Assembly (NCBI GenBank): GCA_947476875.1
Contig: CANJSG010000005.1
Coordinates: 1 to 48,545 of the forward strand
Reading direction: 5' to 3'
DNA: 48,545 bases
DNA from: Verrucomicrobiota bacterium
GTDB taxonomy: Bacteria > Verrucomicrobiota > Verrucomicrobiia > Limisphaerales > CANJSG01
Position 1 is the first letter of the stretch, and each line of letters begins with the position of its first letter. The position numbers and the translations under genes were made by a program. Positions 24,766 to 33,379 of the stretch are shown here, piece after piece. A model generated the notes under the pieces. It ran no database searches. It was not told the origin of the DNA and was given only the letters and a program-made list of their open reading frames with translations.

Positions 24766-24815
24766 GGGATTCAGACAATTTCCGACTGGCCGTGCAGGAT
24801 GCCCGGCCTACGGGC

Positions 24816-26285
24816 CTACGCGTTGTAGGTCGAGGAGCTGACGCGGCCGCCGGTGCCGGTCCAGTTCGTGTGGAAGAACTGGCCGCGTTCCTTGTCGACG
24901 CGCTCGTAGGTGTGGGCGCCGAAGTAGTCGCGCTGGGCTTGGAGCAGGTTCGCAGGCAGGCGCGGGTTGCGGTAGCCGTCGAAGAATGACAGCGCGGTGC
25001 CGAAGGCGGGAACGGGGATGCCTTTCTTGACGGCGAGCGAGACCACATTGCGCCAGCCCTTCTGGGCCTTCTTGATCTCGCCGCGGAAGTAGTCGTCGAG
25101 GAGCAGGTTGGCCAGCTTGGGATTCTTGTCGAAGGCTTCCTTGATCTTGCCGAGGAAGCGGCTGCGGATGATGCAACCACCGCGCCACATGAGGGCGATG
25201 TTGCCGTAGCCGAGGTTCCACTTGTTTTCGGCGGCGGCGGCCTTGAGGAGCATGTAGCCTTGGGCGTAGCTGACGATCTTGGAGGCGTAGAGGGCCTGCT
25301 TGATGTCCTCGATGAGGGCCTTCTTCTTGGCGGGATCCTTGGCCTGGGCCATGGCGGCGCGGGGGCCCTTGAGCTTGCGGGCGGCCTTGACGCGCTCGTC
25401 CTTCATGGAGCTGACGCAGCGGGCGAAGACGGCTTCGGCGATGAGGGTGACGGGCTGGGCGAGGTTGGCGGAGTCGATGACGGTCCACTTGCCCGTGCCC
25501 TTCTGGCCGGCGGTGTCGAGGATCTTGTCGACGAGCGGCGTGCCGTCCTCGTCCTTCTTGGCCATGATGTTGGCGGTGATCTCGATGAGGAAGCTGTCGA
25601 GCTCGCCGGTGTTCCACTCCTTGAACACGGCCGCGATTTCGTCGGCAGGCATGCCCAGGCCGTCACGCATCAGGCTGTAGGCTTCGCAGATGAGCTGCAT
25701 GTCGCCGTATTCGATGCCGTTGTGGACCATCTTGACGTAGTGGCCGGAGCCGCCGTTGCCGACCCAGTCGCAGCAGGGGACGTCGCCGTCAACCTTGGCG
25801 GAGATGCCCTGGAAGATGGGTTTGACCGCGTCCCACGCCGCGGCGGATCCGCCGGGCATGATGCTGGGGCCGAATCGCGCGCCTTCTTCGCCGCCGGACA
25901 CGCCGGTGCCGATGTAGAGGAGGCCCTTGGCTTCGAGTTCCTTGACGCGGCGGTCGGAATCGCCGTAGAGGGAGTTGCCGCCGTCGATGATGATGTCGCC
26001 GGCTTCGAGAAAGGGGACGATTTGGCCGATGAAATCGTCGACGGGGCTGCCGGCCTTGACCATGAGCATGACGCGGCGAGGGCGCTTCAGCTTGGCGACC
26101 ATTTCCTGGATGGAATGGGCTCCGACGATCTTGGTGCCCTTGGCCTCGTTGGCCAGGAAGTCGTCGACCTTGGAGGTGGTGCGGTTGTAGGCGACGACGG
26201 TGAAGCCGTGGTCGTTCATGTTGAGGATAAGGTTCTGGCCCATGACGGCCAGACCAATGACAGCGATATCAGCGTGGGGTTCCAT
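24816..26285 (-). CDS. gnd: 6-phosphogluconate dehydrogenase, decarboxylating
   Basis: A 489-residue enzyme of the oxidative pentose phosphate pathway: 6-phosphogluconate plus NADP+ gives ribulose-5-phosphate, CO2 and NADPH. NADP-binding IGLAVMGQNL is at 10-19, the SGGEEGARFGPSIMPGG block at 130-146, and the catalytic K185, N189 and E192 are in KMVHNGIEYGDMQ. The C-terminal RDYFGAHTYERVD segment is typical of the long (about 470-490) form. The product is the substrate of Rpe, encoded at 32613. No glucose-6-phosphate dehydrogenase is in the window. Upstream spacing to the next minus gene is 89 bases. Confidence 0.97.
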   Translation of the reverse strand: MEPHADIAVIGLAVMGQNLILNMNDHGFTVVAYNRTTSKVDDFLANEAKGTKIVGAHSIQEMVAKLKRPRRVMLMVKAGSPVDDFIGQIVPFLEAGDIIIDGGNSLYGDSDRRVKELEAKGLLYIGTGVSGGEEGARFGPSIMPGGSAAAWDAVKPIFQGISAKVDGDVPCCDWVGNGGSGHYVKMVHNGIEYGDMQLICEAYSLMRDGLGMPADEIAAVFKEWNTGELDSFLIEITANIMAKKDEDGTPLVDKILDTAGQKGTGKWTVIDSANLAQPVTLIAEAVFARCVSSMKDERVKAARKLKGPRAAMAQAKDPAKKKALIEDIKQALYASKIVSYAQGYMLLKAAAAENKWNLGYGNIALMWRGGCIIRSRFLGKIKEAFDKNPKLANLLLDDYFRGEIKKAQKGWRNVVSLAVKKGIPVPAFGTALSFFDGYRNPRLPANLLQAQRDYFGAHTYERVDKERGQFFHTNWTGTGGRVSSSTYNA

Positions 26286-26374
26286 GAGTTTGGTATCGGT
26301 AACTTAAAACGGGCCTGAGGACCATAGGGCGGTCGTCCAGCGGTGAAAGAATTATTCTATCACCCAAGCGGGGT

Positions 26375-26875
26375 TCAACCGGCGATCTGGAGGCGGGGGT
26401 CGCCTTCGAGCATGCGGCGGAGGGGCTCCCAGAAGATGCCGTTCATCGTGTAGAAGGCGTTGAGGTAGACGGCGACGACCTCACGCGGATAGACGGCGAG
26501 GAGTTGGTCGACGGCGGTGGCCAGTTTGGCGGCGTCGATCGTTTCCGGAAGGTCGTCCACGGTGCCGTCCTTGTGCGGGATGCCCATGGCGTCCAGGAAG
26601 GTGATGAGCATCGGGGTGTGCTTCTTCACCAGCCAATAGCGGAGGAGGTTCTGCGCGGCGCCGTCGAGACGGGGTTTGGCGAGGTAGGAAATGATGCCGG
26701 CGTCGCGTTCGACGCGTGGTTTGCGCTCGAGGAACTGGGGCCGGAGTTTGCGGGCCTCCGCGACGGATCCAAGGATGGCGCGATACATTTCGCGGTCCGT
26801 ATCGAAGGTGAACTGGAGGATCTCCGCCGAGAGGGCGGGGGGCATGAAGCCGATGAGTTCGTGCGCGGTCAGCAT
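26375..26875 (-). CDS. Hypothetical protein
   Basis: A 166-residue, mostly helical, soluble-looking protein of no family that I recognise. It has no signal peptide. Notable segments are MLTAHELIGFMPPALSAEILQF at the start (a conserved-looking beginning of an alpha-helical domain), RYWLVKKHTPMLITFLDAMGIPHKDG in the middle, and a hydrophobic YLNAFYTMNGIFW near the end. It is 89 bases upstream of gnd and 72 downstream of lpxI. All three share one strand, so co-transcription is possible. Confidence 0.65.
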   Translation of the reverse strand: MLTAHELIGFMPPALSAEILQFTFDTDREMYRAILGSVAEARKLRPQFLERKPRVERDAGIISYLAKPRLDGAAQNLLRYWLVKKHTPMLITFLDAMGIPHKDGTVDDLPETIDAAKLATAVDQLLAVYPREVVAVYLNAFYTMNGIFWEPLRRMLEGDPRLQIAG

Positions 26876-26947
26876 AGTGTTTTCAATCCGGCGGCCGGGC
26901 CGGAAGCGGCGGAGGGATTAACAAAGGGCGGCGGGGTTGTCACCAGC

Positions 26948-27811
26948 TCACTTTGTGCCCGGCGGCGGCGGGGTGGGTCCCAAGGGGGCCGTGGTGACGA
27001 TGGCAATGCGGTGTTTTCGGCAGAGTTCGCGGATAATCTCCTCCTCGAGCACGAGGGTCTTCCGGGGCTCCAAGGCGAGCACGGCCACGCCGCTTTCAAT
27101 GCAGGTTTGGATGGTCTTGGATCCGATGCACGGGATGTCGAAGCGCATGTCATGGCCCTCTTTCGCCACTTTGACCGCGACGGCTGCTCCGTTCTTGCCG
27201 GCAAGTTTTCCACCCCTGGCGAGACATGCGTCTGTGCCTTCAAAACCCTCGACGGCCAACACGGTGCCTTCCTTGACGACTACGATCTGGCCGATCTCCA
27301 GTCGCGCGATCTCTTTGGCAATGCCCGCCCCGAAACAAACATCCGAGCGCTCTCCTTCGGTCAGTTCGCGGCCGATTTGGAAACCAGATCCGGGCATGAG
27401 AGAAACCAGCCAAGGAGTGGCTTCGATCAGGTTGATGCCGTCCTTTCGCAGTTCTTCGCCGATGGCGGCAAAGATCGTGTGGGCGTTCTTTTCCTTCAAC
27501 CGCAGGAGCATCCCCATCGCACGCAGGTCGGGCCGGAGATCGAATAAACTGTTGGGGGCGATCTGCCCTGCCATGACGCAGCGAGCGATTCCCCGATCGG
27601 CGAACGCCTTGATCAGTTTCGTCAGTTGTCCGACCCGCAGCCACACGACCTCGTCGGTCACTTTGGCGATTTCGGGGTCCGTTTCGCCCTCGAACGCGAC
27701 CGCGACAATCTTGGCGACACCCAAAGCCCGCGCTTGGCGAGCCAGCATCAGGGGCAGAGCCTTGCTGCCGGCAATGATTCCAAGAGGTGACGTGGTGGCT
27801 GCGGAGGACAT
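26948..27811 (-). CDS. lpxI: UDP-2,3-diacylglucosamine pyrophosphatase LpxI
   Basis: A 287-residue DUF1009/LpxI protein that hydrolyses UDP-2,3-diacylglucosamine to lipid X in lipid A synthesis; it replaces LpxH in some Gram-negative groups. The N-terminus has GIIAGSKALP (11-20). The C-terminal catalytic domain has VEGFEGTDACLARGG and the conserved DMRFDIPCIGSKTI followed by the KTLVLEEE helix. Length is typical (about 270-290). This supports an outer membrane with LPS. The start at 27811 follows a TTG-N17-CTAGCT promoter with a 10-base leader. Confidence 0.92.
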   Translation of the reverse strand: MSSAATTSPLGIIAGSKALPLMLARQARALGVAKIVAVAFEGETDPEIAKVTDEVVWLRVGQLTKLIKAFADRGIARCVMAGQIAPNSLFDLRPDLRAMGMLLRLKEKNAHTIFAAIGEELRKDGINLIEATPWLVSLMPGSGFQIGRELTEGERSDVCFGAGIAKEIARLEIGQIVVVKEGTVLAVEGFEGTDACLARGGKLAGKNGAAVAVKVAKEGHDMRFDIPCIGSKTIQTCIESGVAVLALEPRKTLVLEEEIIRELCRKHRIAIVTTAPLGPTPPPPGTK

Positions 27812-27821
27812 CGTTGATCGA

Positions 27822-27850
27822 AGCTAGTCGTCCCTAAATCGGCGCTGCAA
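27822..27850 (-). promoter_or_regulatory. Predicted lpxI promoter
   Basis: Minus-strand TTGCAG (27850-27845), 17 bases, CTAGCT (27827-27822), then TC and eight more bases to the ATG. The same CTAGCTTC string precedes rpe and lolC. Confidence 0.45.
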
Positions 27851-27865
27851 CGGCATTCCTGAAAA

Positions 27866-27905
27866 TGGGTGCGGGGATCCCGGCCATCCAGCCAGAACCC
27901 CCGCA
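27866..27905 (-). terminator. Possible terminator of the PEP-CTERM gene
   Basis: Minus-strand TGCGGGG (27905-27899) pairs with CCCCGCA (27876-27870) across a 22-base loop, followed by CCATTTT. The large loop makes it uncertain. Confidence 0.3.
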
Positions 27906-27936
27906 AAACCAACCCAGTCATCTAAATTTTGATTCT

Positions 27937-28713
27937 TCAGGCCTTCCGACGGCGGAGCCAGAGCATGGCCGATCCGAACGCGGTGAATGCAGCGCCGGCG
28001 ATAGCAGGATTTACTTCGGGCACGGGAGCCGGCGCGGAACCTTCGTTTGGCATGAGCAAAAGACCATTGAGCGCGAACGACGAACTCGGAGCCTGTTCCT
28101 CGAAATCATTGAACGGCTGGATGAAGTCCATCGGTTCGTTGAACAACAGCGCGCTGAAGTGGTTGTCGTCTTCGTTCACTCCGATCACGACACGCTTGAT
28201 GATCCGCTGGTGGCTGGCAAATCCGATGAACGGCGCCGACCCGTCGGACGTCCATCCGGCATTGCCTGCGGTGAACGCGTCGGCCAGCAGTGCGCCATTG
28301 ATGTCGTAGGCCTTGGCCCACACCGAGAAGCCGCCCCAGATGTCGTTTTGGACCTGGGTGCCAAATGCACAGACTGGAGCGCTGAAGGTAATCTCAATCG
28401 GTTCGGAACCTCTGGCCTTCCGAAGCAGTGAATCGTTGGGCAAAAAGCTTCCAAGCCAACCGCTTCCTTGGTTGCGCCGTTCCAGTCTTCCGTCGTCCGT
28501 GGCGACGTCGAAGCTCAGTCCGCTCGGAAGCGCGATGGTGAGGCTGGATCCGAGGCTGGCGTATTCATGCCCCGCGTTTTGCCAGTTGGCGGATTCACTC
28601 CAATCAACGTCCGAAGCGTTGTAGATAGCCTGGACCAACGGGTCCGCCTGCGAACTCAGGAGGCCACCGCAAACAAGCAGGGCCGCAGTCGAGGTTTTTT
28701 TGAGCGTCGTCAT
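27937..28713 (-). CDS. PEP-CTERM sorting-domain protein
   Basis: A 258-residue exported protein with an N-terminal signal (MTTLKKTSTAALLVCGG, likely cleaved near SSQA) and a C-terminal sorting tail: VPEVNP, a hydrophobic segment AIAGAAFTAFGSAMLW and the basic end LRRRKA. This is the tripartite PEP-CTERM signal read by exosortase/archaeosortase systems in exopolysaccharide-forming bacteria. The central part is beta-rich, with many aromatic and glycine residues, and may bind surface glycans (inference). No exosortase gene is in the window. It is next to lpxI on the same strand but probably has its own promoter. Confidence 0.85.
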   Translation of the reverse strand: MTTLKKTSTAALLVCGGLLSSQADPLVQAIYNASDVDWSESANWQNAGHEYASLGSSLTIALPSGLSFDVATDDGRLERRNQGSGWLGSFLPNDSLLRKARGSEPIEITFSAPVCAFGTQVQNDIWGGFSVWAKAYDINGALLADAFTAGNAGWTSDGSAPFIGFASHQRIIKRVVIGVNEDDNHFSALLFNEPMDFIQPFNDFEEQAPSSSFALNGLLLMPNEGSAPAPVPEVNPAIAGAAFTAFGSAMLWLRRRKA

Positions 28714-29018
28714 GGTAGATTGATTTGAAATTGTTACAGCGGAACAGCGCGTGGATGTTTCCTATGGAAAGAATGTCTCACAATAAGACATGTTGGTCAA
28801 TCAGGGAATGGCTATCCTGGCTTGTGAAAGGCCGTATTAACTCACAAACCTCTGATTACCAATCGGAAGTGGAAAAAATATTTCTAGACACTGCCTGAAA
28901 TATAGAAGGCTTTTTAGCGCGCTATTGGCTTTTTTGTGTCTCGGAATGAGATTGCTGAGCGGTTTCGGCCCTAAACCGCTGCTTGGCGTGAGGCGTTCGG
29001 CAGTTCAGGATTCTGCGA
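28714..29018. promoter_or_regulatory. AT-rich divergent intergenic region with inverted repeats
   Basis: About 300 bases without a gene, clearly more AT-rich than the surroundings. For the PEP-CTERM gene (-): TTGACC (28800-28795), 17 bases, GACATT (28777-28772), with the inverted repeat ATGTCT/AGACAT (28773-28778 and 28786-28791) between and over the boxes. Also TTGTGA-N14-TCACAA (28822-28847) and an AGCGGTTT/AAACCGCT hairpin (28958-28980) upstream of tilS. None is a known operator. AGGA at 29007-29010 is the probable tilS ribosome-binding site. Confidence 0.4.
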
Positions 29019-30428
29019 ATGAGTTCACTGGTCGCTGAGGTTGCCCAAAAGCTGAAGGTGGCTGGCTTAGCCGTGATGGGCCAACGAGTTCTCGTCGGTG
29101 TTTCGGGAGGACTGGATTCGATTGTGTTGCTGGACCTTCTGAGTGAGGCGGGCTTTACAAATGGGATTCAGCTCGAGGTGGCGCATTTCAACCACGGTTT
29201 CCGGGGAAGCGCGTCGACTGCGGACGCGGAGTTCGTGCGGGCGGCGGCTCTCGACCGGAAACTCCCATTCCACTTGGGCACACTCTCGATTGAGGAAACC
29301 GGTGAGCTCGAATCTGAATCGATGGAAATGGCCGGTCGACGATATCGTCATAAGTTTCTTGCAGAGAGGGCTCAAGAACTCGGAATACAGACGATCGCGC
29401 TCGGGCACCATGCGGGCGACCAGGTGGAGACCGTGTTCTTGCGTCTGTTCAGGGGCGAAGGCTCTTCACTCGGCGGGATGAAGTTGATGGGTCCCAGTCC
29501 AGCAAGTTCCAGAGTTCGGCTGTTTCGCCCAATGCTTGGATTGAAGCGCGAACAATTGGCTGCTTGGGCGCTTCATCGGGGACTTGCATTTAGAGAGGAC
29601 CTATCAAATCAAGATGAATCGTTTATCCGAAATCGGATCCGAAGGAGCCTTTTACCATTAATCATCAGGGAGTTTGGTATCGATGCTCTGGATGGAATAC
29701 TGCGAGCTTCTGGGATTTCAGGAGCCATGGCGGACTGGACGGAGATGGAAGCTCGCAAGTGGCTGAAGGGCTCTTTCAGGCCCGCTTTTGAAGAGCTCCC
29801 GATAGCACTCCAGCGAGGAGTGATCCGGATTCAATTACTTGATCTGAAAGTTGAAACAACGTTTCCACGAATCGAGTGGCTGAGGCTGAACGCTGGAGAA
29901 ATCCTCTCAATTGGCCCAGAAACTCGGATTCGCCGGACGGCAGGTGGGCTGGTTCAGTCGGCTCCAATTCCGAAAAAAATGGTAATGGACACCTCGAGTC
30001 TGCGGCTCGCCCTCGTCGATGGAGGGCAGTCCCAAATTTTTGGCGGTGTTTCCATCGACCTTCGTCTGGTGGGCGCCGCCGGTGATGGAGGGCGACCATC
30101 CTTGGGCCGAACGCCGGGAATCGAACAATTCGATGCCGACGCCGTGGGCGAGTTCGTAACCCTTCGCCATTGGCGGGCCGGGGACCGGTTCCAGCCGATC
30201 GGGATGAAATCTTCCGTTAAACTTCAGGACCTGTTTGTTTCAGCAAAAATCCCCGCCACGCAACGCCGGCAGTTGGTGGTAGCCGAGGCGGACGGCCGGG
30301 GAATCTTCTGGGTAGAAGGATTGAGGATCGCGGAAGGCTTCAAGCTCCAATCCCCTTCCGTCCGATATTTGGAGTGGCGCTGGGAACGCAGGGATGCGTT
30401 TCTTGCGGCGGCACATAGCACGTGTTAG
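29019..30428 (+). CDS. tilS: tRNA(Ile)-lysidine synthetase
   Basis: A 469-residue enzyme that attaches lysine to C34 of the CAU-anticodon tRNA-Ile, changing its reading from AUG to AUA. The ATP-pyrophosphatase P-loop SGGLDS is at 29-34, and HFNHGFRG and GHHAGDQVETVFLRLFRG are the next signatures. The C-terminal TilS domain has LRHWRAGDRFQPIG and VKLQDLFVSAKIP. AGGA lies 8 bases before the ATG. The coding sequence is less GC-rich than its neighbours. It is followed by ftsH with 17 bases between, a common arrangement, and the ftsH -10 overlaps the tilS stop. Confidence 0.95.
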   Translation: MSSLVAEVAQKLKVAGLAVMGQRVLVGVSGGLDSIVLLDLLSEAGFTNGIQLEVAHFNHGFRGSASTADAEFVRAAALDRKLPFHLGTLSIEETGELESESMEMAGRRYRHKFLAERAQELGIQTIALGHHAGDQVETVFLRLFRGEGSSLGGMKLMGPSPASSRVRLFRPMLGLKREQLAAWALHRGLAFREDLSNQDESFIRNRIRRSLLPLIIREFGIDALDGILRASGISGAMADWTEMEARKWLKGSFRPAFEELPIALQRGVIRIQLLDLKVETTFPRIEWLRLNAGEILSIGPETRIRRTAGGLVQSAPIPKKMVMDTSSLRLALVDGGQSQIFGGVSIDLRLVGAAGDGGRPSLGRTPGIEQFDADAVGEFVTLRHWRAGDRFQPIGMKSSVKLQDLFVSAKIPATQRRQLVVAEADGRGIFWVEGLRIAEGFKLQSPSVRYLEWRWERRDAFLAAAHSTC

Positions 30429-30431
30429 CGT
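30403..30431 (+). promoter_or_regulatory. Predicted ftsH promoter inside the end of tilS
   Basis: TTGCGG (30403-30408), 17 bases, TAGCGT (30426-30431). The first three bases of the -10 are the tilS stop codon. The leader to the ftsH ATG is 14 bases. Confidence 0.45.
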
Positions 30432-30445
30432 GCGAAACACTTTTC

Positions 30446-32500
30446 ATGGCTGACGACAAGAAACCCTCGGACGACGACAAGAACGGGAAGCGCGGCGGCG
30501 ACTTCAAAATCCATTCTAGAACGCTTGCGGTGTGGATCGCCTTGTTCGGCGTGCTCGCGCTGCTCGTGATGGTGAAGGAAAAGAGCTCCTCAGCTCCCGA
30601 GAAGCTCAACGTCAAAGAGCTGATATCAAAGGTCGATCTAAACCTGATCGTCGCCGGATCTGGCCGGATTTCATTGAATCCCCAGTCCGCCAGCTTGCGC
30701 CGGATTTCTGGCAGGTATCTGGTCAATGACGATGCCGGCAAGCCGGTCATCGATCCGGTCACCAAAAAGGCCAAGGAGGTCGAGTTCAGCACCGAGACTG
30801 TCCTCACGGACGAAATAGCCAACAAGCTGTTGAATTCCGGTCGGTTCGAAGTCGTCGAGCCGAACGTCTTCCTGCTTGGATTGGTCAATCTGCTTCTCCC
30901 GTTCCTCATCATCGCGGCCATCATCTATTTCTTCTTCATCCGGCAGATCAAGATGGCAGGCAAAGGCGCCATGAGCTTTGGCAAGAGCAAGGCGAAGATG
31001 CTGACCAAGGATAAGAACAAGATCACTTTCAAGGACGTCGCCGGCGTTGAAGAGGCCAAGGAAGAAGTGTCGGAGCTCGTCGATTTCCTCAAGGATCCGA
31101 AGAAATTTCAGAGATTGGGCGGACGAATTCCGAAGGGAATTCTGATGGTTGGACCTCCGGGAACTGGCAAGACCCTCCTGGCAAAGGCCATAGCCGGCGA
31201 AGCGGACGCGGCGTTTTTCAGCATCAGCGGATCCGATTTCGTGGAGATGTTTGTCGGCGTCGGTGCGAGTCGCGTGCGCGATATGTTCGAGCAGGCCCGC
31301 AAGTCGACCCCTTGCCTCATCTTCATCGACGAAATCGACGCGGTGGGCCGGAGCCGCGGACATGGTTTCGGTGGTGGCAATGACGAGCGCGAGCAGACCT
31401 TGAATGCGCTTCTTGTAGAGATGGACGGATTCGACACCCAGGAAGGCATCATCATCATCGCCGCGACCAACCGTCCGGATGTCCTGGATCCCGCACTTCT
31501 GCGTCCCGGCCGTTTCGATCGTCAGGTGGTCGTCAACCTTCCCGATGTGCGCGGCCGCGAAGGCATCCTCAAAGTTCACGCGAAGAACGTGAAGCTCGAC
31601 CCGAATTCCGACCTGTCCGTAATTGCCAGGGCCACTCCGGGTTATTCGGGTGCCGATCTGGCCAACCTGCTCAACGAAGCCGCTCTGTTGGCTGCGCGGG
31701 CCGGCAAGAAAATGATCGAGATGGTCGATCTCGAAGAAGCTCGGGTTAAGGTCCGCTGGGGCCGTGAACGCCGCAGCCTCGCGATGTCGGACGACAACAA
31801 GAAGCTGACCGCATGGCATGAGGCCGGCCACGCTTTGGTCAATGTGATGCTCGAACACACGCATCCTTTGCACAAAGTGACGATCATCCCCCGTGGTCAG
31901 TCCCTCGGTTCGACGTGGTCGCTTCCAAAAGAAGACCAGCTCAACTACGGCAGGCTCCAGATGCACGACGAGATCGCCATGGCCATGGCCGGGCGCATCG
32001 CCGAGGAGCTCGTCTCCGGGGATATCTCCACCGGCGCATCCGGTGACATCAATCAAGCCACCCATCTCGCCCGCAACATGGTTTGCCAATGGGGCATGAG
32101 CGACAAGGTCGGCATGGTTCAATACGGGTCTGACAACGACAACGTGTTCCTCGGGCGTGATTTCGCGGCGAAGAAGGATTACAGCGAGAAGACCGCCCAG
32201 GAGATCGACGAAGAAGTGCGTCGGATGATCACTGAGGCCTATAACCGCGCGAAGCGGCTCATCGAGACGAACCGTGACAAGCTGGAGATGATCGCGAACG
32301 CGCTTCTTGAATACGAAACGCTCGATGGCAGCCAGGTTGAAGACATCATCCGCACGGGAACCTTCACCCCGCCGCCGGTAAATCCGAAGAACATCGATCC
32401 TCCGAGTGGCGCCGCCGCCGTGACGCCGCTGGGCGATGCCCTCAAGCCGAAGGCACCGCCGCTTCCGGACTTGGGTGGCGCGGCGCCCGCACCGGCATAG
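30446..32500 (+). CDS. ftsH: ATP-dependent zinc metalloprotease FtsH
   Basis: A 684-residue inner-membrane AAA+ protease that degrades membrane and regulatory proteins. Two membrane segments flank a periplasmic domain (about 28-46 and 142-166). Walker A GPPGTGKT is at 236-243, Walker [10 protein letters not shown] and the SRH region [18 protein letters not shown] follow. The zinc site is HEAGH at 458-462 with D534 as third ligand (GDINQAT). The charged N-terminus ([16 protein letters not shown]) and the Pro/Ala-rich C-terminal tail are variable regions. The start at 30446 is preferred over GTG 30422, which would extend into the promoter. A terminator follows at 32519. Confidence 0.97.
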   Translation: MADDKKPSDDDKNGKRGGDFKIHSRTLAVWIALFGVLALLVMVKEKSSSAPEKLNVKELISKVDLNLIVAGSGRISLNPQSASLRRISGRYLVNDDAGKPVIDPVTKKAKEVEFSTETVLTDEIANKLLNSGRFEVVEPNVFLLGLVNLLLPFLIIAAIIYFFFIRQIKMAGKGAMSFGKSKAKMLTKDKNKITFKDVAGVEEAKEEVSELVDFLKDPKKFQRLGGRIPKGILMVGPPGTGKTLLAKAIAGEADAAFFSISGSDFVEMFVGVGASRVRDMFEQARKSTPCLIFIDEIDAVGRSRGHGFGGGNDEREQTLNALLVEMDGFDTQEGIIIIAATNRPDVLDPALLRPGRFDRQVVVNLPDVRGREGILKVHAKNVKLDPNSDLSVIARATPGYSGADLANLLNEAALLAARAGKKMIEMVDLEEARVKVRWGRERRSLAMSDDNKKLTAWHEAGHALVNVMLEHTHPLHKVTIIPRGQSLGSTWSLPKEDQLNYGRLQMHDEIAMAMAGRIAEELVSGDISTGASGDINQATHLARNMVCQWGMSDKVGMVQYGSDNDNVFLGRDFAAKKDYSEKTAQEIDEEVRRMITEAYNRAKRLIETNRDKLEMIANALLEYETLDGSQVEDIIRTGTFTPPPVNPKNIDPPSGAAAVTPLGDALKPKAPPLPDLGGAAPAPA

Positions 32501-32518
32501 GCCTTTGACACGCTCTCG

Positions 32519-32556
32519 ACCCCGGTCTTCCACCCGAAGGCCGGGGTTTTCTCTTT
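32519..32556 (+). terminator. Rho-independent terminator of ftsH
   Basis: Stem of 12 bp with one G.T pair (32519-32530 with 32536-32547, loop CACCC), then TTTCTCTTT. It is 18 bases after the ftsH stop. Confidence 0.85.
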
Positions 32557-32573
32557 GCGGAATGACGCGTCCG

Positions 32574-32603
32574 TTGACGCCCTCGCCACGGATTCCCTAG
32601 CTT
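32574..32603 (+). promoter_or_regulatory. Predicted rpe promoter
   Basis: TTGACG (32574-32579), 18 bases, TAGCTT (32598-32603); the ATG is 10 bases further. It lies right after the ftsH terminator, so rpe probably starts a new unit. Confidence 0.5.
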
Positions 32604-32612
32604 CCTTCCGCA

Positions 32613-33323
32613 ATGATCATCGCTCCTTCCCTCCTCGCCGCCGATTTCAGCCGCTTCGGGCGGGATGTGGTTCGCGCTGAAAAGGCGGGGGCCGAGTGGT
32701 TGCATCTGGACATCATGGACGGCCATTTCGTGCCGAACATTTCGTTCGGTCCCGAGGTTGTTCGTGTGCTCCGTCCGCAGACGAAGATGTTCTTCGATGT
32801 CCACTTGATGTGCTCGAAGCCGGAAATCCTTTTCGAGCCATTTGCCAAAGCCGGTGCCGACCTCATCACGATCCATGTGGAACTTGGTGACCGGGTCGAA
32901 GGCTTGATCTGGAAGATCCGATCGTTGGGCAAGAAGGTCGGTTTGGCGATCAACCCACCCACGCAGATGCAGTTGATGGAGCCGTTCCTTTCCAAGGTCG
33001 AACTGGTCCTTGTGATGACCGTGAATCCGGGTTTCGGCGGCCAGCCGTTCATTCGCGAGTGCCTTCCCAAAATCCAGCAAGCCTACGCCTGGAGAAAAAA
33101 TCGCGGTCTGAACTACCGGATCGAAGTCGATGGCGGGATCAACTTCGCCACAGCGGCCGAATGCGCCCGGGTTGGGGCCGATACTTTCGTGAGCGGAACC
33201 GGGGTCTTCGGCCAGCCGAGCTTGCGGACGGCAATCAAGAAGATGCGGAAGATCGCCGTTGAGAATTCACCGAAGCTCAACTCAGGACCCGAACCGGCGG
33301 CAGACCTTTTTGCTGGTCGTTGA
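32613..33323 (+). CDS. rpe: Ribulose-phosphate 3-epimerase
   Basis: A 236-residue TIM-barrel metalloenzyme that interconverts ribulose-5-phosphate and xylulose-5-phosphate. Metal and acid/base residues are in place: H31 and D33 (LHLDIMDGHFVPN), H64 (FDVHLM) and D173 (IEVDGGI). The flexible loop VNPGFGGQPF and the phosphate-binding SGTGVFG are present. The C-terminus is about 15 residues longer than usual and polar. It links to gnd (24816-26285) in the pentose phosphate pathway, although they are not co-transcribed. The gap to the phosphohexomutase is 56 bases. Confidence 0.96.
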   Translation: MIIAPSLLAADFSRFGRDVVRAEKAGAEWLHLDIMDGHFVPNISFGPEVVRVLRPQTKMFFDVHLMCSKPEILFEPFAKAGADLITIHVELGDRVEGLIWKIRSLGKKVGLAINPPTQMQLMEPFLSKVELVLVMTVNPGFGGQPFIRECLPKIQQAYAWRKNRGLNYRIEVDGGINFATAAECARVGADTFVSGTGVFGQPSLRTAIKKMRKIAVENSPKLNSGPEPAADLFAGR

Positions 33324-33379
33324 TCGCGGAGGCACGGATTCGTGTTCAATCGGATCGTTTCGTAGTCCATCATTTTCTC

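Noticed and set aside
28822-28847. CRP-like TTGTGA...TCACAA inverted repeat
   Set aside because: The half-sites are 14 bases apart, not the 6 of TGTGA-N6-TCACA, so it is not a CRP site; kept only as an unexplained repeat.
30671-32533. 620-codon minus-strand open frame opposite ftsH
   Set aside because: Exact antisense of a clear FtsH with all catalytic motifs; no domain is seen in the reverse frame.
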